From Nocardioides antri (lineage in GTDB: Bacteria > Actinomycetota > Actinomycetes > Propionibacteriales > Nocardioidaceae): a stretch of DNA of 64,000 nt. Location: positions 372,189-436,188 of the forward strand of contig NZ_VUJW01000001.1 in NCBI RefSeq assembly GCF_008373765.1, given 5' to 3'. Below are positions 43,109-53,077 of this stretch, one piece after another. The notes beneath the pieces were generated by a model. The model did not search any database. It worked only from the letters and a program-made list of their open reading frames with translations, and was not told where the DNA came from. The translations under genes and the position numbers were made by a program. How positions within the stretch are numbered: position 1 is the stretch's first letter; every line of letters begins with the position of its first letter.

Positions 43109-44011
43109 ATGAGACGGCTGGCGGGCTTCGCGCTCGCACTCGTGGTCAGCTCCTGGTCGCTACCACCGGGACCTGCTGACGGCTCGTCGGTCGCCGGCGC
43201 GGGTGCTCCGGCCGAGACCGGCCAGCGCTACCGGGAGTACGTCGCACTCGGCGACTCGTGGACGGCCGGCATCCAGACCTCGACGCCGCCGAGCACGACG
43301 GGCCGCACACCGCGCGGCTGCCAGCAGTCCGGCGCCAATTACCCCCGCCAGGTGGCCGACGCCCTCGGCGTCACCAGGTTCCGGGACGCGAGCTGCGTGG
43401 GCGCGTCGACCCGCCACCTGCGCCGGCCGCAGTGGGTGGACGGCGAGCGGAACCCGCCTCAGCTCGACCGGCTGCGGCGGACCACCGACCTGGTCACCCT
43501 GGGCATTGGTGTCAACAACTCCAGGCTCTTCGCAGCGATCGGGAGGTGCATGACCCGCTTCGCCCTGGGGAGCTGCCGGTCGAACTACGTCCGGGCCGGC
43601 GTGGACGAGATGAGCGAGGCCATCGCGGCAACCCTCCCCAGGCTGGCTGCCGCGATCGACGGCATCCGGGCGCGCGCGCCCCGGGCCCGTGTCCTCGTGG
43701 TCAACTACCTCAACGGCCTGCCAGCCGACGGCAGCAGCTGCTCCGGGATCTCGCGCTCCGACATGCGGTGGTTCCAAGCACGGTTCCTCCAGCTGAACGG
43801 CATGCTGGCCAGGGCCGCACGTCGCAAGGGGGTCGAGCTGGTCGACACCTACAGGCTCTCGCTCGGGCGCGACATGTGCCAAGCGCCCACCGTGCGGTTC
43901 GTGGACGGGCTCGTGCCGTTGTCGTCCGGCGGCGTCGGACAGAGGTTCCACCCCAACCAGCGCGGAGCCGATGCCCAGGCACGGATCGTTCTGCGCGCCG
44001 TCCGCCGCTGA
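43109..44011 (+). CDS. Secreted SGNH/GDSL hydrolase
   Basis: A 300-residue exported hydrolase. A signal peptide covers about residues 1-25. The nucleophile block is YVALGDSWTAG, block III is LGIGVNNSRLF, and the C-terminal catalytic block is FHPNQRGADAQA. Six cysteines are compatible with disulfides outside the cell. Substrate unknown (lipase or esterase class). ATG 43109 follows AGGAGG by seven bases. Confidence 0.85.
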   Translation: MRRLAGFALALVVSSWSLPPGPADGSSVAGAGAPAETGQRYREYVALGDSWTAGIQTSTPPSTTGRTPRGCQQSGANYPRQVADALGVTRFRDASCVGASTRHLRRPQWVDGERNPPQLDRLRRTTDLVTLGIGVNNSRLFAAIGRCMTRFALGSCRSNYVRAGVDEMSEAIAATLPRLAAAIDGIRARAPRARVLVVNYLNGLPADGSSCSGISRSDMRWFQARFLQLNGMLARAARRKGVELVDTYRLSLGRDMCQAPTVRFVDGLVPLSSGGVGQRFHPNQRGADAQARIVLRAVRR

Positions 44012-44015
44012 GCCG

Positions 44016-44501
44016 GTGACATCCGAAGTGGTGCTGAGGCACGCGACCGAGGAGGACCTCTCGGCGATCGCCGAGGTCTTCCTCGCCGCGCGCGCCGCGT
44101 CCTTCCCGGCGATGCCTCCGTCGATCCACCCGCCGGGCGAGGTGCACGCGTTCTACGGAGCCCTCGACCTCGTGTCGGGCGAGCGGGAGACGTGGGTCGC
44201 CGAGGACGCCCGGGGGATCGTGGCCTTCGTCGAGCTGAAGGGCGACTGGCTCGACGACCTCTACGTGCTGCCCGAGGCGCAGGGGGAGGGCATCGGCTCG
44301 GCGCTCCTCGACCTGGCCAAGTCACTGCGGCCGGACGGCTTCTCGCTGTGGGTGTTCGAGTCCAACACGCCCGCGCGGGCGTTCTACGCCGCACACGGAC
44401 TGGTCGAGCGGGAGCTCACCGACGGCAGCGGCAACGAGGAGAAGGCGCCTGACATCCGGATGGAGTGGCCGGGCCGATCCGGTGTCGGTGGGTTGCCCTA
44501 G
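44016..44501 (+). CDS. GNAT-family N-acetyltransferase
   Basis: A 161-residue acetyltransferase with the GNAT core: strand LRHATEEDLSAI, the acetyl-CoA loop LYVLPEAQGEGIGSALLDLA (Q/R-x-x-G-x-G/A-like), and the C-terminal FYAAHGLVEREL. Substrate unknown. GTG 44016 lies 4 bp after the SGNH stop; an in-frame ATG at 43971 would overlap that gene by 41 bp and adds no domain. Confidence 0.85.
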   Translation: MTSEVVLRHATEEDLSAIAEVFLAARAASFPAMPPSIHPPGEVHAFYGALDLVSGERETWVAEDARGIVAFVELKGDWLDDLYVLPEAQGEGIGSALLDLAKSLRPDGFSLWVFESNTPARAFYAAHGLVERELTDGSGNEEKAPDIRMEWPGRSGVGGLP

Positions 44502-44520
44502 TTTCGGTCCCGAGGTCGCG

Positions 44521-44526
44521 TAGGCT
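44521..44526 (+). promoter_or_regulatory. Possible -10 element of dnaE
   Basis: TAGGCT lies 72 bp before the dnaE ATG in the 96-bp gap after the GNAT gene. No -35 hexamer at normal spacing. Confidence 0.3.
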
Positions 44527-44597
44527 GATGCCCTTCCCCGACCGCATCTCTGTCCAGGACCGCCGTCCACGACCCTTTCGAGGAGCCTTCAGCACCG

Positions 44598-47500
44598 ATG
44601 GCAGCTGCCGGGGACTTCGTCCATCTGCACGTCCACACGGAGTACTCCATGCTGGACGGTGCGTCGTTGCTCGACGGCCTCTTCGCCCGGGTGAGCGACC
44701 TCGGCATGTCGTCGATCGCGATGACGGACCACGGCAACCTCCACGGTGCCTACGACTTCTACTCCAAGGCGAAGAAGCACGGCATCCGGCCGATCATCGG
44801 CATCGAGGCCTACCTCACGCCGCAGACCGACCGCTCCGAGCGGCGCAGGGTCAAGTGGAGCAAGGGCGGCGGTTTCAACGGGGCGGAGGAGGGCGGCGAC
44901 GACGTTGCCGGTGGCGGTGCCTACACCCACATGACGATGTGGGCCGCGACCACCGAGGGCATGCACAACCTGTTCCGGCTCTCGTCGCGCTCGAGCCTCG
45001 AGGGGTTCTTCTACAAGCCGCGGGCCGACCGCGAGCTGCTCAACCAGTACGCCCAGGGTCTGATCGCGACGACCGGGTGCCCGTCGGGCGAGATCCAGAC
45101 CCGGCTCCGCCTGGGGCAGTACGACGAGGCCCGCCGCTCCGCCGCGGAGTTCCAGGAGATCTTCGGCAAGGAGAACTTCTTCCTGGAGCTGATGGACCAC
45201 GGTATCGACATCGAGAAGCGGGTCCGCGACGACCTCCTGCGCCTCGGCAAGGAGCTCGGCATCCCGCCGGTCGCCACCAACGACTCCCACTACAACAACC
45301 CCGACGACGCCGACGCCCACGACGCCCTCATCTGCGTCGCGTCCGGCAAGCGGCTGTCCGACACCAACCGGCTCAAGTTCGACGGCGGGGGCTACTACAT
45401 CAAGTCCGCAGCCGAGATGCGTGAGCTGTGGGCCGACCGGTTCGGGATGCCCGAGGCCTGCGACAACACGCTGGCGATCGCGGAGCGGTGCGAGGTCGAG
45501 TTCACCGAGTCGACCGGCGGCTACATGGCCCGTGCCGACGTGCCGGCCGGCGAGACCGAGGAGTCCTGGTTCGTCAAGGAGGTCTGGCGCGGGATCGAGT
45601 CGCGCTACCCCGGGGACCAGCTGACGCCCGAGGTCAAGCAGCGCGTCGACATGGAGCTCGGCGTCATCGCGTCCAAGGGCTACTGCGGCTACTACCTCGT
45701 GGTCGCCGACTTCATCAACTGGGCCAAGGACAACGGGATCCGGGTCGGACCCGGTCGTGGGTCCGGCGCGGGCTCGATCGCGGCGTACGCACTCCGGATC
45801 ACCGACCTCTGCCCGCTCGAGCACGGCCTGATCTTCGAGCGCTTCCTCAACCCCGAGCGCCCTTCGATGCCCGACTTCGACATCGACTTCGACGAGCGTC
45901 GGCGCGGCGAGGTCATCCAGTACGTCAGCGAGAAGTACGGCAGCGAGCGGGTCGCGCAGATCGCCACCTTCGGCCGGCTCAAGGCCAAGGCCGCCATCAA
46001 GGACGCCGCCCGGGTGCTCGACTACGGCTTCGCGGTCAGCGACCGGATCACGAAGGCGCTCCCGCCCGACATCATGGGCAAGGGCGTTCCGCTCAAGGAG
46101 ATCTTCAACCCGGACCACAAGCGCTACGGCGACGGGGCGGAGTTCCGCTCGCTCTACGAGCAGGACACCGACGTCCGCACGATCTACCAGACGGCGGTCG
46201 GTCTGGAGGGCCAGATCCGCAACTGGGGCGTGCACGCGGCCGGCGTGATCATGTCGAGCGAGCCGCTGATCGACATCGTGCCGATCATGGCCCGTCCGCA
46301 GGACGGCGCGATCATCACCCAGTTCGACTACCCGATGTGCGAGGCGCTCGGGCTGGTCAAGATGGACTTCCTGGGCCTGCGCAACCTGACCGTTCTCGAC
46401 GACGCGATCGACAACATCCGCGCCAACCGGGGCGAGGAGGTCGTGCTCGAGGAGCTCCCGTTCGACGACCCGGCGACCTACGAGCTCCTGTCAGCGGGCG
46501 ACACGCTCGGCGTCTTCCAGCTCGACGGCGGCCCGATGCGCGCGCTGCTGCGCAGCATGCGGCCCGACAAGTTCGCCGACATCTCCGCGGTCGGCGCGCT
46601 CTACCGGCCGGGCCCGATGGGCGCCGACTCCCACAACAAGTACGCCCGCCGCAAGAACGGCCGGGAGCCGATCGACCCGATCCATCCCGAGCTGGCGACC
46701 GCGCTGGAGCCGGTCCTGGGAGAGACCTACGGCCTCATCGTCTACCAGGAGCAGGTGATGGAGATCGCCCAGGTCCTGGCGGGCTTCTCGCTGGGACAGG
46801 CGGACAACCTCCGCCGGGCGATGGGCAAGAAGAAGAAGGAGGAGCTGGACAAGCAGTACGCCGGATTCCAGAGCGGCATGCTCGAGCGGGGCTACTCCCA
46901 GGCTGCGATCACCGCCCTGTGGAACATCCTGCTCCCGTTCTCCGACTACGCCTTCAACAAGGCGCACTCCGCGGCCTACGGCGTGGTGTCCTACTGGACC
47001 GCCTACCTCAAGGCCAATTACACCGCCGAGTACATGGCCGCGCTCCTCACCTCGGTGAAGGACGACAAGGACAAGATGGCGGTCTACCTGGGGGAGTGCC
47101 GCCGCCTCAAGATCCAAGTGCTGCCGCCGGACGTCAACGAGTCCGCGAAGAACTTCACTCCGGTCGGCACGGATATCCGGTTCGGCATGACCGCCATCCG
47201 CAACGTCGGCGCCAACGTCGTCGAGCAGATCGTCGCCGCGCGGGAGAGCAAGGGCCGCTACGAGTCGTTCAACGACTTTCTCGACAAGGTGCCGGCGCTG
47301 GTCTGCAACAAGCGGGTCATCGAGTCCCTCATCAAGGCGGGCGCGTTCGACGACCTCAAGCACAAGCGCCGTGCGCTGGTCGCGATCCACGAGACGGCCG
47401 TCGACCAGTACGTCGACATCAAGCGCAACGAGGCGATCGGCCAGGACTCGCTCTTCGCCGGGCTCGACGACCTCGAGGGCGGCGACTTCGGGGTCACCGT

Positions 47501-48170
47501 GACCATCCCCGAGGTCGAGGAGTGGGACAAGACGACGCTGCTCGGTCACGAGCGCGACATGCTCGGCCTCTACGTCTCCGACCACCCGCTGCTCGGCCTC
47601 GAGCACGTCCTCGCCGGCAGTGCCGACTGCACCATCGGCGAGCTGATGACCGACCCCGATGGCACCGCTCGACCTGACGGCGCCACGGTGACCGTGAGCG
47701 GGCTGGTCACGGCCGTCCAGCGCAAGATCACCAAGAAGGGCGACCCGTGGGCCATGATCACCCTCGAGGACCTCGAGGGTGCGATCGAGGTGCTGCTCTT
47801 CCCGAGCGCCTACCAGCTCGCCAGCCCCCACCTGGTGCCCGACGCGATCATCACGGTCAAGGGCCGGCTCTCGCGGAGCAAGGAGCAGCCGGAGCTGCAC
47901 GGTCAGGAGATCAGCGTCCCCGACCTCGAGTCGCGCACCGACGGCCCGGTCGTGATCAGCCTGCCGTCGACCCGTTGCACGGGTCCCGTCATCGCGCAGC
48001 TGAAGGAGGTGCTCGGCACCCATCCCGGCCTGACCGAGGTGCGGCTCCGGCTGCTGACCCGTGACGCCACCAAGGTCATGCGGCTCGACGACCGGTTGCG
48101 GGTCTCACCAAGCCCGGCGCTCTTCGCGGACCTCAAACAGCTGCTGGGTCCCGGGTGCCTGGCAGGATGA
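44598..48170 (+). CDS. dnaE: DNA polymerase III subunit alpha (replicative)
   Basis: A 1190-residue C-family replicative polymerase. N-terminal PHP domain with metal ligands (HVHTEYSMLDGA, MTDHGNLHG), the polymerase core with catalytic aspartates in PDFDIDFDERR (D426, D428, D430), GRGSGAGSIAAY, the fingers region, an HhH region (FNKAHSAAYG upstream), and a C-terminal OB fold (VTVSGLVTAVQRK). The intact PHP ligands suggest that proofreading may be built in, as in mycobacterial DnaE1. Length is typical of DnaE1. Confidence 0.96.
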   Translation: MAAAGDFVHLHVHTEYSMLDGASLLDGLFARVSDLGMSSIAMTDHGNLHGAYDFYSKAKKHGIRPIIGIEAYLTPQTDRSERRRVKWSKGGGFNGAEEGGDDVAGGGAYTHMTMWAATTEGMHNLFRLSSRSSLEGFFYKPRADRELLNQYAQGLIATTGCPSGEIQTRLRLGQYDEARRSAAEFQEIFGKENFFLELMDHGIDIEKRVRDDLLRLGKELGIPPVATNDSHYNNPDDADAHDALICVASGKRLSDTNRLKFDGGGYYIKSAAEMRELWADRFGMPEACDNTLAIAERCEVEFTESTGGYMARADVPAGETEESWFVKEVWRGIESRYPGDQLTPEVKQRVDMELGVIASKGYCGYYLVVADFINWAKDNGIRVGPGRGSGAGSIAAYALRITDLCPLEHGLIFERFLNPERPSMPDFDIDFDERRRGEVIQYVSEKYGSERVAQIATFGRLKAKAAIKDAARVLDYGFAVSDRITKALPPDIMGKGVPLKEIFNPDHKRYGDGAEFRSLYEQDTDVRTIYQTAVGLEGQIRNWGVHAAGVIMSSEPLIDIVPIMARPQDGAIITQFDYPMCEALGLVKMDFLGLRNLTVLDDAIDNIRANRGEEVVLEELPFDDPATYELLSAGDTLGVFQLDGGPMRALLRSMRPDKFADISAVGALYRPGPMGADSHNKYARRKNGREPIDPIHPELATALEPVLGETYGLIVYQEQVMEIAQVLAGFSLGQADNLRRAMGKKKKEELDKQYAGFQSGMLERGYSQAAITALWNILLPFSDYAFNKAHSAAYGVVSYWTAYLKANYTAEYMAALLTSVKDDKDKMAVYLGECRRLKIQVLPPDVNESAKNFTPVGTDIRFGMTAIRNVGANVVEQIVAARESKGRYESFNDFLDKVPALVCNKRVIESLIKAGAFDDLKHKRRALVAIHETAVDQYVDIKRNEAIGQDSLFAGLDDLEGGDFGVTVTIPEVEEWDKTTLLGHERDMLGLYVSDHPLLGLEHVLAGSADCTIGELMTDPDGTARPDGATVTVSGLVTAVQRKITKKGDPWAMITLEDLEGAIEVLLFPSAYQLASPHLVPDAIITVKGRLSRSKEQPELHGQEISVPDLESRTDGPVVISLPSTRCTGPVIAQLKEVLGTHPGLTEVRLRLLTRDATKVMRLDDRLRVSPSPALFADLKQLLGPGCLAG

Positions 48171-48174
48171 CGGG

Positions 48175-48828
48175 GTGACCGAGCAACAGACCGTGCCACC
48201 GCCTCCTGCGCCGGCCGACGAACGCCGACGGGTGGCTTGGCGCGACGTCGCGGTCGTCGGCGGAGCGGTGGTCGTCGCCTCGGCAGCGGTCGGCGCCCTC
48301 GGGGGCTGGCTCTGGTACCTCTGGTGGGGCCCACCTGCCCCGGGGAAGATCTTCGAGACGGACAGCGGGATCAAGTGGTACCCCGACCCCTGGGACCCCG
48401 GACAGCACCAGGTCTTCGCCGGCACCGCCGAGTACGCCCTGATCGGGCTCGCCGGCGGCGTCCTGCTCGGCTTCGGCGCGGTCGTCGTCGGGCGACGACA
48501 GGCCTTCGCAGCGCTGGCCGCGCTGGTGGTCGGCAGTGCGCTCGCGGCGTACGTCGCCTTCCTCGTCGGCACCACGCTCAGCCCGCCGGACCCGCAGGGC
48601 TACGCGACCGCCGACCACGTCGGCGAGGAGTACCCCGCCGCGATCGAGGTGACCGGGTGGACGCCGTACCTCCTGTGGCCGGCCGGTGCGCTCATCGGGT
48701 TCTGCAGTGCGGTCGTGCTCCTCTCCGGTGCGGGCGAGGTGCGGCGCCAGCAGGTCGATCAGCAGCAGGCCGGCAACTGGCTGGAGCCGGTCAAGACCGC
48801 CCGATCGGAGCAGTCACCGCAGCCGTGA
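48175..48828 (+). CDS. Four-helix membrane protein (DUF2567-like)
   Basis: A 217-residue protein with about four membrane helices (about 25-48, 82-102, 108-130, 165-187), resembling the actinobacterial DUF2567 family in length and layout. Function unknown. GTG 48175 starts 4 bp after the dnaE stop. The C-terminal end overlaps the convergent YbaK gene by 38 bp. Confidence 0.7.
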   Translation: MTEQQTVPPPPAPADERRRVAWRDVAVVGGAVVVASAAVGALGGWLWYLWWGPPAPGKIFETDSGIKWYPDPWDPGQHQVFAGTAEYALIGLAGGVLLGFGAVVVGRRQAFAALAALVVGSALAAYVAFLVGTTLSPPDPQGYATADHVGEEYPAAIEVTGWTPYLLWPAGALIGFCSAVVLLSGAGEVRRQQVDQQQAGNWLEPVKTARSEQSPQP

Positions 48829-49282
48829 GGCGGACCAGGTCGCCCGGCGCGAGCTCGACCTCGAGGCCACGTCGGCCGGCAGACACGAAGACCGTCGGGT
48901 GCTCGAGCGCCGTCTCGTCCACGACGGTCGGGTGCGCCCGCTTCTGGCCGAGCGGTGAGATGCCGCCGACGACGTAGCCCGTCGCCCGCTCGGCGGCACG
49001 CGGCTCGGCCATCGCCGCCTTCCGGCCGTCCACCGCGCGCGCCAGCGTTTTGAGGTCGAGCTGTCTGGCCACCGGCACGACCGCGACCGTCAGGGTGCCG
49101 TCGACGTCGGCGAGCAGGGTCTTGAAGACGCGGGCGGGGGAGACGCCGAGTGCGGCGGCTGCCTCCTCGCCGTACGACTGCGACCGCGGGTCGTGGGGGT
49201 AGTCGTGCACCGTGAAGGGGACCGACGCGGCGGTCAGCGCAGTGGTGGCCGGCGTGCCGCCAGGACGTTGCTTCCGGGCCAT
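48791..49282 (-). CDS. ybaK: Cys-tRNA(Pro)/Cys-tRNA(Cys) deacylase YbaK
   Basis: A 163-residue YbaK-type trans-editing enzyme that clears mischarged tRNA. Motifs: VHDYPHDPRSQSYGEEAA, the catalytic lysine region RVFKTLLA, VPVARQLDLKTLARA and GGISPLGQKRAH. Distinct from the YbaK/EbsC protein at 12.5-13.0 kb. Its last 38 bp overlap the end of the convergent membrane protein gene; both reading frames look intact. Confidence 0.9.
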   Translation of the reverse strand: MARKQRPGGTPATTALTAASVPFTVHDYPHDPRSQSYGEEAAAALGVSPARVFKTLLADVDGTLTVAVVPVARQLDLKTLARAVDGRKAAMAEPRAAERATGYVVGGISPLGQKRAHPTVVDETALEHPTVFVSAGRRGLEVELAPGDLVRLTAAVTAPIGRS

Positions 49283-49286
49283 CGGG

Positions 49287-49952
49287 TCAGTTGGGGGACC
49301 ACCGGGTGCGGGCGACCTCCGTCGCCGGCAGCGACGTGATCACGTTCATCGCCTGGAGCTCGGTGCGCAGGAGCTCGGTCACGAGCACCAGCCGCTCCTC
49401 GGCGTCGGACGCCTCCAGCAGCTGCTGCCGCTCGGCCATCGGCAGCGGCGCGCAGGCGGCGAGCACCCACGACAGGTAGGCCGGGTCCGTCGGCAGCGAG
49501 CCACGGTAGGGATCGGCGGAGATCTCGCTGAGTGCCTGGCGGTACGCCGTGAACGTGGCGCGCGCCCGGTGGACCAGCTCCGCCGGCACGGAGACCGTCG
49601 GCTCGGGGAGGTCGTCGACCTCGCCGACGGGGAACAGGTCGCCGCGCTCGAGGCGGTCGAGCCGGATCCGGTCGCGGCCGACGGCGACGATGTCGAACGT
49701 CCCGTCCTCGTGCGCATCGACCTCGGTCAGCTGCAGCCGGACCCCCACCCGGAACAACGACTGGGCGCCGTGGTCCCCGACCTCGTAGCCCTCCCGGATC
49801 GCCACCGACCCGAACACCCGCTCCGCCGGGTCCTCGATCCGCAGCAGGTGGTGCATCAGCGCCCGGTACCGGTCCTCGAACACGCGCAGCGGCACGGTGA
49901 CCCCCGGGAACACGACGGTGCTCAGCGGGAACATCGGCAGCCGGTCGGTCAC
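49287..49952 (-). CDS. Lon substrate-binding (LON) domain protein
   Basis: A 221-residue stand-alone LON-N domain: MFPLSTVVFPGVTVPLRVFE at the start, then RVGVRLQLTEV and the helical bundle DPAYLSWVLAACAPLPMAER. It lacks the ATPase and protease domains of Lon. Exact role unknown. GTG 49952 is preceded by TAGGTT and six bases, which fits a leaderless mRNA, and is divergent from hisD. Confidence 0.88.
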   Translation of the reverse strand: MTDRLPMFPLSTVVFPGVTVPLRVFEDRYRALMHHLLRIEDPAERVFGSVAIREGYEVGDHGAQSLFRVGVRLQLTEVDAHEDGTFDIVAVGRDRIRLDRLERGDLFPVGEVDDLPEPTVSVPAELVHRARATFTAYRQALSEISADPYRGSLPTDPAYLSWVLAACAPLPMAERQQLLEASDAEERLVLVTELLRTELQAMNVITSLPATEVARTRWSPN

Positions 49953-49958
49953 GCTCCC

Positions 49959-49964
49959 AACCTA
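49959..49964 (-). promoter_or_regulatory. -10 element, leaderless promoter of the LON-domain gene
   Basis: TAGGTT on the minus strand followed by six bases and the GTG start codon. Confidence 0.45.
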
Positions 49965-50017
49965 GCGAGGACGTGTCCAGCCGTCGTCACGACACGGAGC
50001 CGGGAGGTCACGACGAA

Positions 50018-50023
50018 TAGAAT
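50018..50023 (+). promoter_or_regulatory. -10 element, leaderless promoter of hisD
   Basis: TAGAAT followed by six bases and the hisD ATG; no Shine-Dalgarno sequence. It pairs with the divergent element of the LON-domain gene about 55 bp to the left. Confidence 0.55.
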
Positions 50024-50029
50024 CGGCCC

Positions 50030-51340
50030 ATGTCCCTCATCCGTCGCATCGACCTGCGCGCGGCCGACCCTGCATCCTCGGGGGCCGACTACCGCGCAGC
50101 CGTGCCCCGCGCCGACTTCGACGTCGAAGCCGCGGTGCCTGCAGTGCATGCGATCTGCGAGGAGGTCCGCACCGGCGGGCTGGACGCCATCCGCGACCTG
50201 GGCGAGCGTTTCGACGGGGTCCGGGTCGACGACATCCGGGTGCCGGTCGCGACGATGACTGCCGCCCTCGAGCAGCTCGACCCGGCCGTCCTGGCGGGCC
50301 TCGAGGAGTCGATCGCGCGGCTCCGCGCGGCGAGCATCAACGAGCTCGAGGCCGACGCCGTCACCGAGCTCGGTCCCGGTGCGACCGTGACCCACCGCAA
50401 GGTGCCGGTCGGCCGGGTCGGTCTCTACGTCCCCGGTGGCCTGGCGCCGCTGGTCTCCACCGTGGTCATGAACGTCGTCCCCGCGCAGGTCGCCGGGGTC
50501 GAGTCGATCGCTCTCTCGAGCCCGCCCCAGCGGGAGTACGGCGGCCTGCCGCACCCGACGATCCTCGCTGCCTGCGCGCTGCTCGGCGTCGACGAGGTCT
50601 ACGCCGTCGGCGGTGCCCAGGCGATCGCGATGTTCGCGTACGGCGTGGGCCCCTGTCCCAAGGTGGACCTGGTCACCGGCCCGGGCAACATCTACGTCGT
50701 CACCGCGAAGCGGATCCTCAAGGGCCTGGTCGGCATCGACTCCGAGGCAGGTCCGACCGAGGTCGCGATCCTCGCCGACGAGACCGCCGACCCGGTCTAC
50801 GTCGCGGCCGACCTGGTCGCCGAGGCGGAGCACGACCCGTTGGCGGCCGCCGTCCTGGTGACGACGAGCGAGGAGCTCGCCGACGCCGTCGACGCCGAGC
50901 TCGAGACCCAGGTCGCGGCGACCAAGCACAGCGAGCGGGTCCGCACCTCGCTCGGCGGCTCGCAGTCCGCGGTCGTCCTGGTCCGCGACCTCGAGCAGGG
51001 ACTGGCCGTCGTCGACGCCTACGCGTCGGAGCACCTCGAGATCCACACCGCCGACGCCGCGGCATGGGCGGCGCGGGTCCGCAACGCCGGTGCGATCTTC
51101 ATCGGCCCGCACGCACCGACCGCCCTCGGCGACTACTGCGCGGGCTCCAACCACGTGCTGCCGACCGGCGGTTGCGCATGCCACTCGTCCGGCCTGTCGG
51201 TCCGCGCGTTCATCAAGTCGATCCACGTCGTCGACTACACGCGTGAGGGCCTGGCCGCGGTCAAGGACCACGTGATCACCCTCGCCGAGGCCGAGGACCT
51301 CCCCGGTCACGGCGCATCGGTCGCGGTGAGGTTCGAGTGA
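50030..51340 (+). CDS. hisD: Histidinol dehydrogenase
   Basis: A 436-residue zinc enzyme performing the last two oxidations of histidine synthesis. Motifs: [51 protein letters not shown], the zinc-ligand region [14 protein letters not shown], and [11 protein letters not shown]. First gene of hisDCBH-priA-hisF; overlaps hisC by 4 bp (GTGA). Confidence 0.96.
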   Translation: MSLIRRIDLRAADPASSGADYRAAVPRADFDVEAAVPAVHAICEEVRTGGLDAIRDLGERFDGVRVDDIRVPVATMTAALEQLDPAVLAGLEESIARLRAASINELEADAVTELGPGATVTHRKVPVGRVGLYVPGGLAPLVSTVVMNVVPAQVAGVESIALSSPPQREYGGLPHPTILAACALLGVDEVYAVGGAQAIAMFAYGVGPCPKVDLVTGPGNIYVVTAKRILKGLVGIDSEAGPTEVAILADETADPVYVAADLVAEAEHDPLAAAVLVTTSEELADAVDAELETQVAATKHSERVRTSLGGSQSAVVLVRDLEQGLAVVDAYASEHLEIHTADAAAWAARVRNAGAIFIGPHAPTALGDYCAGSNHVLPTGGCACHSSGLSVRAFIKSIHVVDYTREGLAAVKDHVITLAEAEDLPGHGASVAVRFE

Positions 51341-52452
51341 GCTTTCCGCCGATCCGCCCCGAGCTCGCCGGGATCGAGCCGTACGGGGCGCCGCAGCTGC
51401 CTGCCGACGTGGCGCCCGTCCAGCTCAACGTCAACGAGAACCCCTACGGGCCGTCGGACGAGTGCGTCGCCGACATCGCGGCCTCCGCGGCCGAGGCGGC
51501 ACGCACGCTCAACCGCTACCCCGACCGCGAGTTCGTAGCGCTGCGGACCGCGCTGGCGTCGTACCTCTCGCGGGACGTGCCGGGCGAGATCACGCCCGAC
51601 CGGGTGTGGGCGGCGAACGGCTCCAACGAGGTCATGCTGCAGCTGCTGCAGGCGTTCGGCGGGCCGGGACGCACGGCGCTGAGCTTCGCGCCGACGTACT
51701 CGATGTATCCGGAGTACGCCCGCGACACCATGACCACGTGGGTCGCCGGCCGCCGTGAGGACGACTTCTCGCTCGACCTGGACCGGGCGCGCGCGATGGT
51801 CGAGGAGGTCCGGCCGGACGTCGTGCTGCTGCCGAGCCCCAACAACCCGACCGGCACCGCGCTGCCGCCCGAGGCGGTCACGGTCCTCTGCGAGGCGGTG
51901 GGCGGCTCCGCCGGCTCCGGCGGAGGCATCGTCGTCGTCGACGAGGCGTACGGCGAGTTCCGCCGGTCCGGCGTACCCAGCGCCCTCGAGCTCCTGCCCG
52001 CGCACCGCAACCTGGTGGTCACCCGGACGATGAGCAAGGCCTTCGCGGCCGCCGGGCTGCGACTGGGCTACCTCGCTGCCGACCCGGCGATCTGCGACGC
52101 GATCCGGGTGGTACGGCTGCCCTACCACCTGTCCGCGGTGACCCAGGCGACCGCGCTGGCGGCGCTGCGGCACGCCCCGGAGCTGCTCGGCAACGTCGAC
52201 CAGCTGCGCGCACAGCGCGACAAGACGGTGGCCTGGCTGCGGGACCAGGGACTCGAGGTCGCGGAGAGCGACGCCAATTTCTGCTTGTTCGGCACCTTCG
52301 GGGATCGTCATGCTGTCTGGCAGGGACTGCTCGACCGGGGTGTGCTGATCCGGGAGACCGGTCCCGACGGATGGTTGCGGGTGTCCATCGGGACCCCGAC
52401 GGAGATGGCGGCGTTCGAGGACGCCCTCGTCGCAGTGATGAAGGAGCTCTGA
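51337..52452 (+). CDS. hisC: Histidinol-phosphate aminotransferase
   Basis: A 371-residue fold-type I PLP aminotransferase. [54 protein letters not shown], and the PLP lysine in [17 protein letters not shown]. Transfers an amino group to imidazole-acetol phosphate. GTG 51337 is coupled to hisD. Confidence 0.95.
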   Translation: MSFPPIRPELAGIEPYGAPQLPADVAPVQLNVNENPYGPSDECVADIAASAAEAARTLNRYPDREFVALRTALASYLSRDVPGEITPDRVWAANGSNEVMLQLLQAFGGPGRTALSFAPTYSMYPEYARDTMTTWVAGRREDDFSLDLDRARAMVEEVRPDVVLLPSPNNPTGTALPPEAVTVLCEAVGGSAGSGGGIVVVDEAYGEFRRSGVPSALELLPAHRNLVVTRTMSKAFAAAGLRLGYLAADPAICDAIRVVRLPYHLSAVTQATALAALRHAPELLGNVDQLRAQRDKTVAWLRDQGLEVAESDANFCLFGTFGDRHAVWQGLLDRGVLIRETGPDGWLRVSIGTPTEMAAFEDALVAVMKEL

Positions 52453-52460
52453 GGATCCGA

Positions 52461-53075
52461 ATGAGCAGAACTGCCCGCATCGAGCGGCAGACGAGCGAGT
52501 CCAAGGTGCTCGTCGAGGTCGACCTCGACGGCGCCGGTCGCCACGACGTCTCCACCGGGGTCGGGTTCTACGACCACATGCTCATCTCGTTCGCGCGGCA
52601 CGCGCTGCTCGACCTCACGGTGCGGACCGAGGGCGACACCCACATCGACGCCCACCACACGGTCGAGGACACCGCGATCGTCCTGGGGCAGGCGCTGCGC
52701 GAGGCTCTCGGCGACAAGGTCGGCATCCGTCGCTTCGGCGACGCGACCGTGCCGCTCGACGAGGCGCTCGTCCAGGCGGTCGTCGACGTGTCCGGGCGTC
52801 CCTACTGCGTGCACACCGGCGAGCCGGAGGGACAGCAGTACGTCGCGCTCGGCGGGGGCGGTGACAACGTCCCCTACCTCGGCTCGCTGACCCGCCACGT
52901 CTTCGAGACGATCGCCTTCCACGCCCACCTCGCGCTCCACGTCCGGGTGCTCGCCGGCCGCGAGCCGCACCACATCGTGGAGACGCAGTTCAAGGCGTTC
53001 GCCCGGGCGTTCCGCGACGCGGTCGCCCTCGACCCGCGCGAGACGGGGATCCCCTCCACGAAGGGTGCTCTGTAG
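52461..53075 (+). CDS. hisB: Imidazoleglycerol-phosphate dehydratase
   Basis: A 204-residue manganese-dependent dehydratase. Two metal-binding repeats: [17 protein letters not shown] with [17 protein letters not shown], and the later [16 protein letters not shown] with [13 protein letters not shown]. Monofunctional, without a phosphatase domain. Starts 8 bp after hisC. Confidence 0.96.
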   Translation: MSRTARIERQTSESKVLVEVDLDGAGRHDVSTGVGFYDHMLISFARHALLDLTVRTEGDTHIDAHHTVEDTAIVLGQALREALGDKVGIRRFGDATVPLDEALVQAVVDVSGRPYCVHTGEPEGQQYVALGGGGDNVPYLGSLTRHVFETIAFHAHLALHVRVLAGREPHHIVETQFKAFARAFRDAVALDPRETGIPSTKGAL

Positions 53076-53077
53076 AG

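Noticed and set aside
43971-44016. Earlier ATG for the GNAT gene
   Set aside because: It would overlap the end of the SGNH hydrolase gene by 41 bp and adds residues unlike any GNAT N-terminus.
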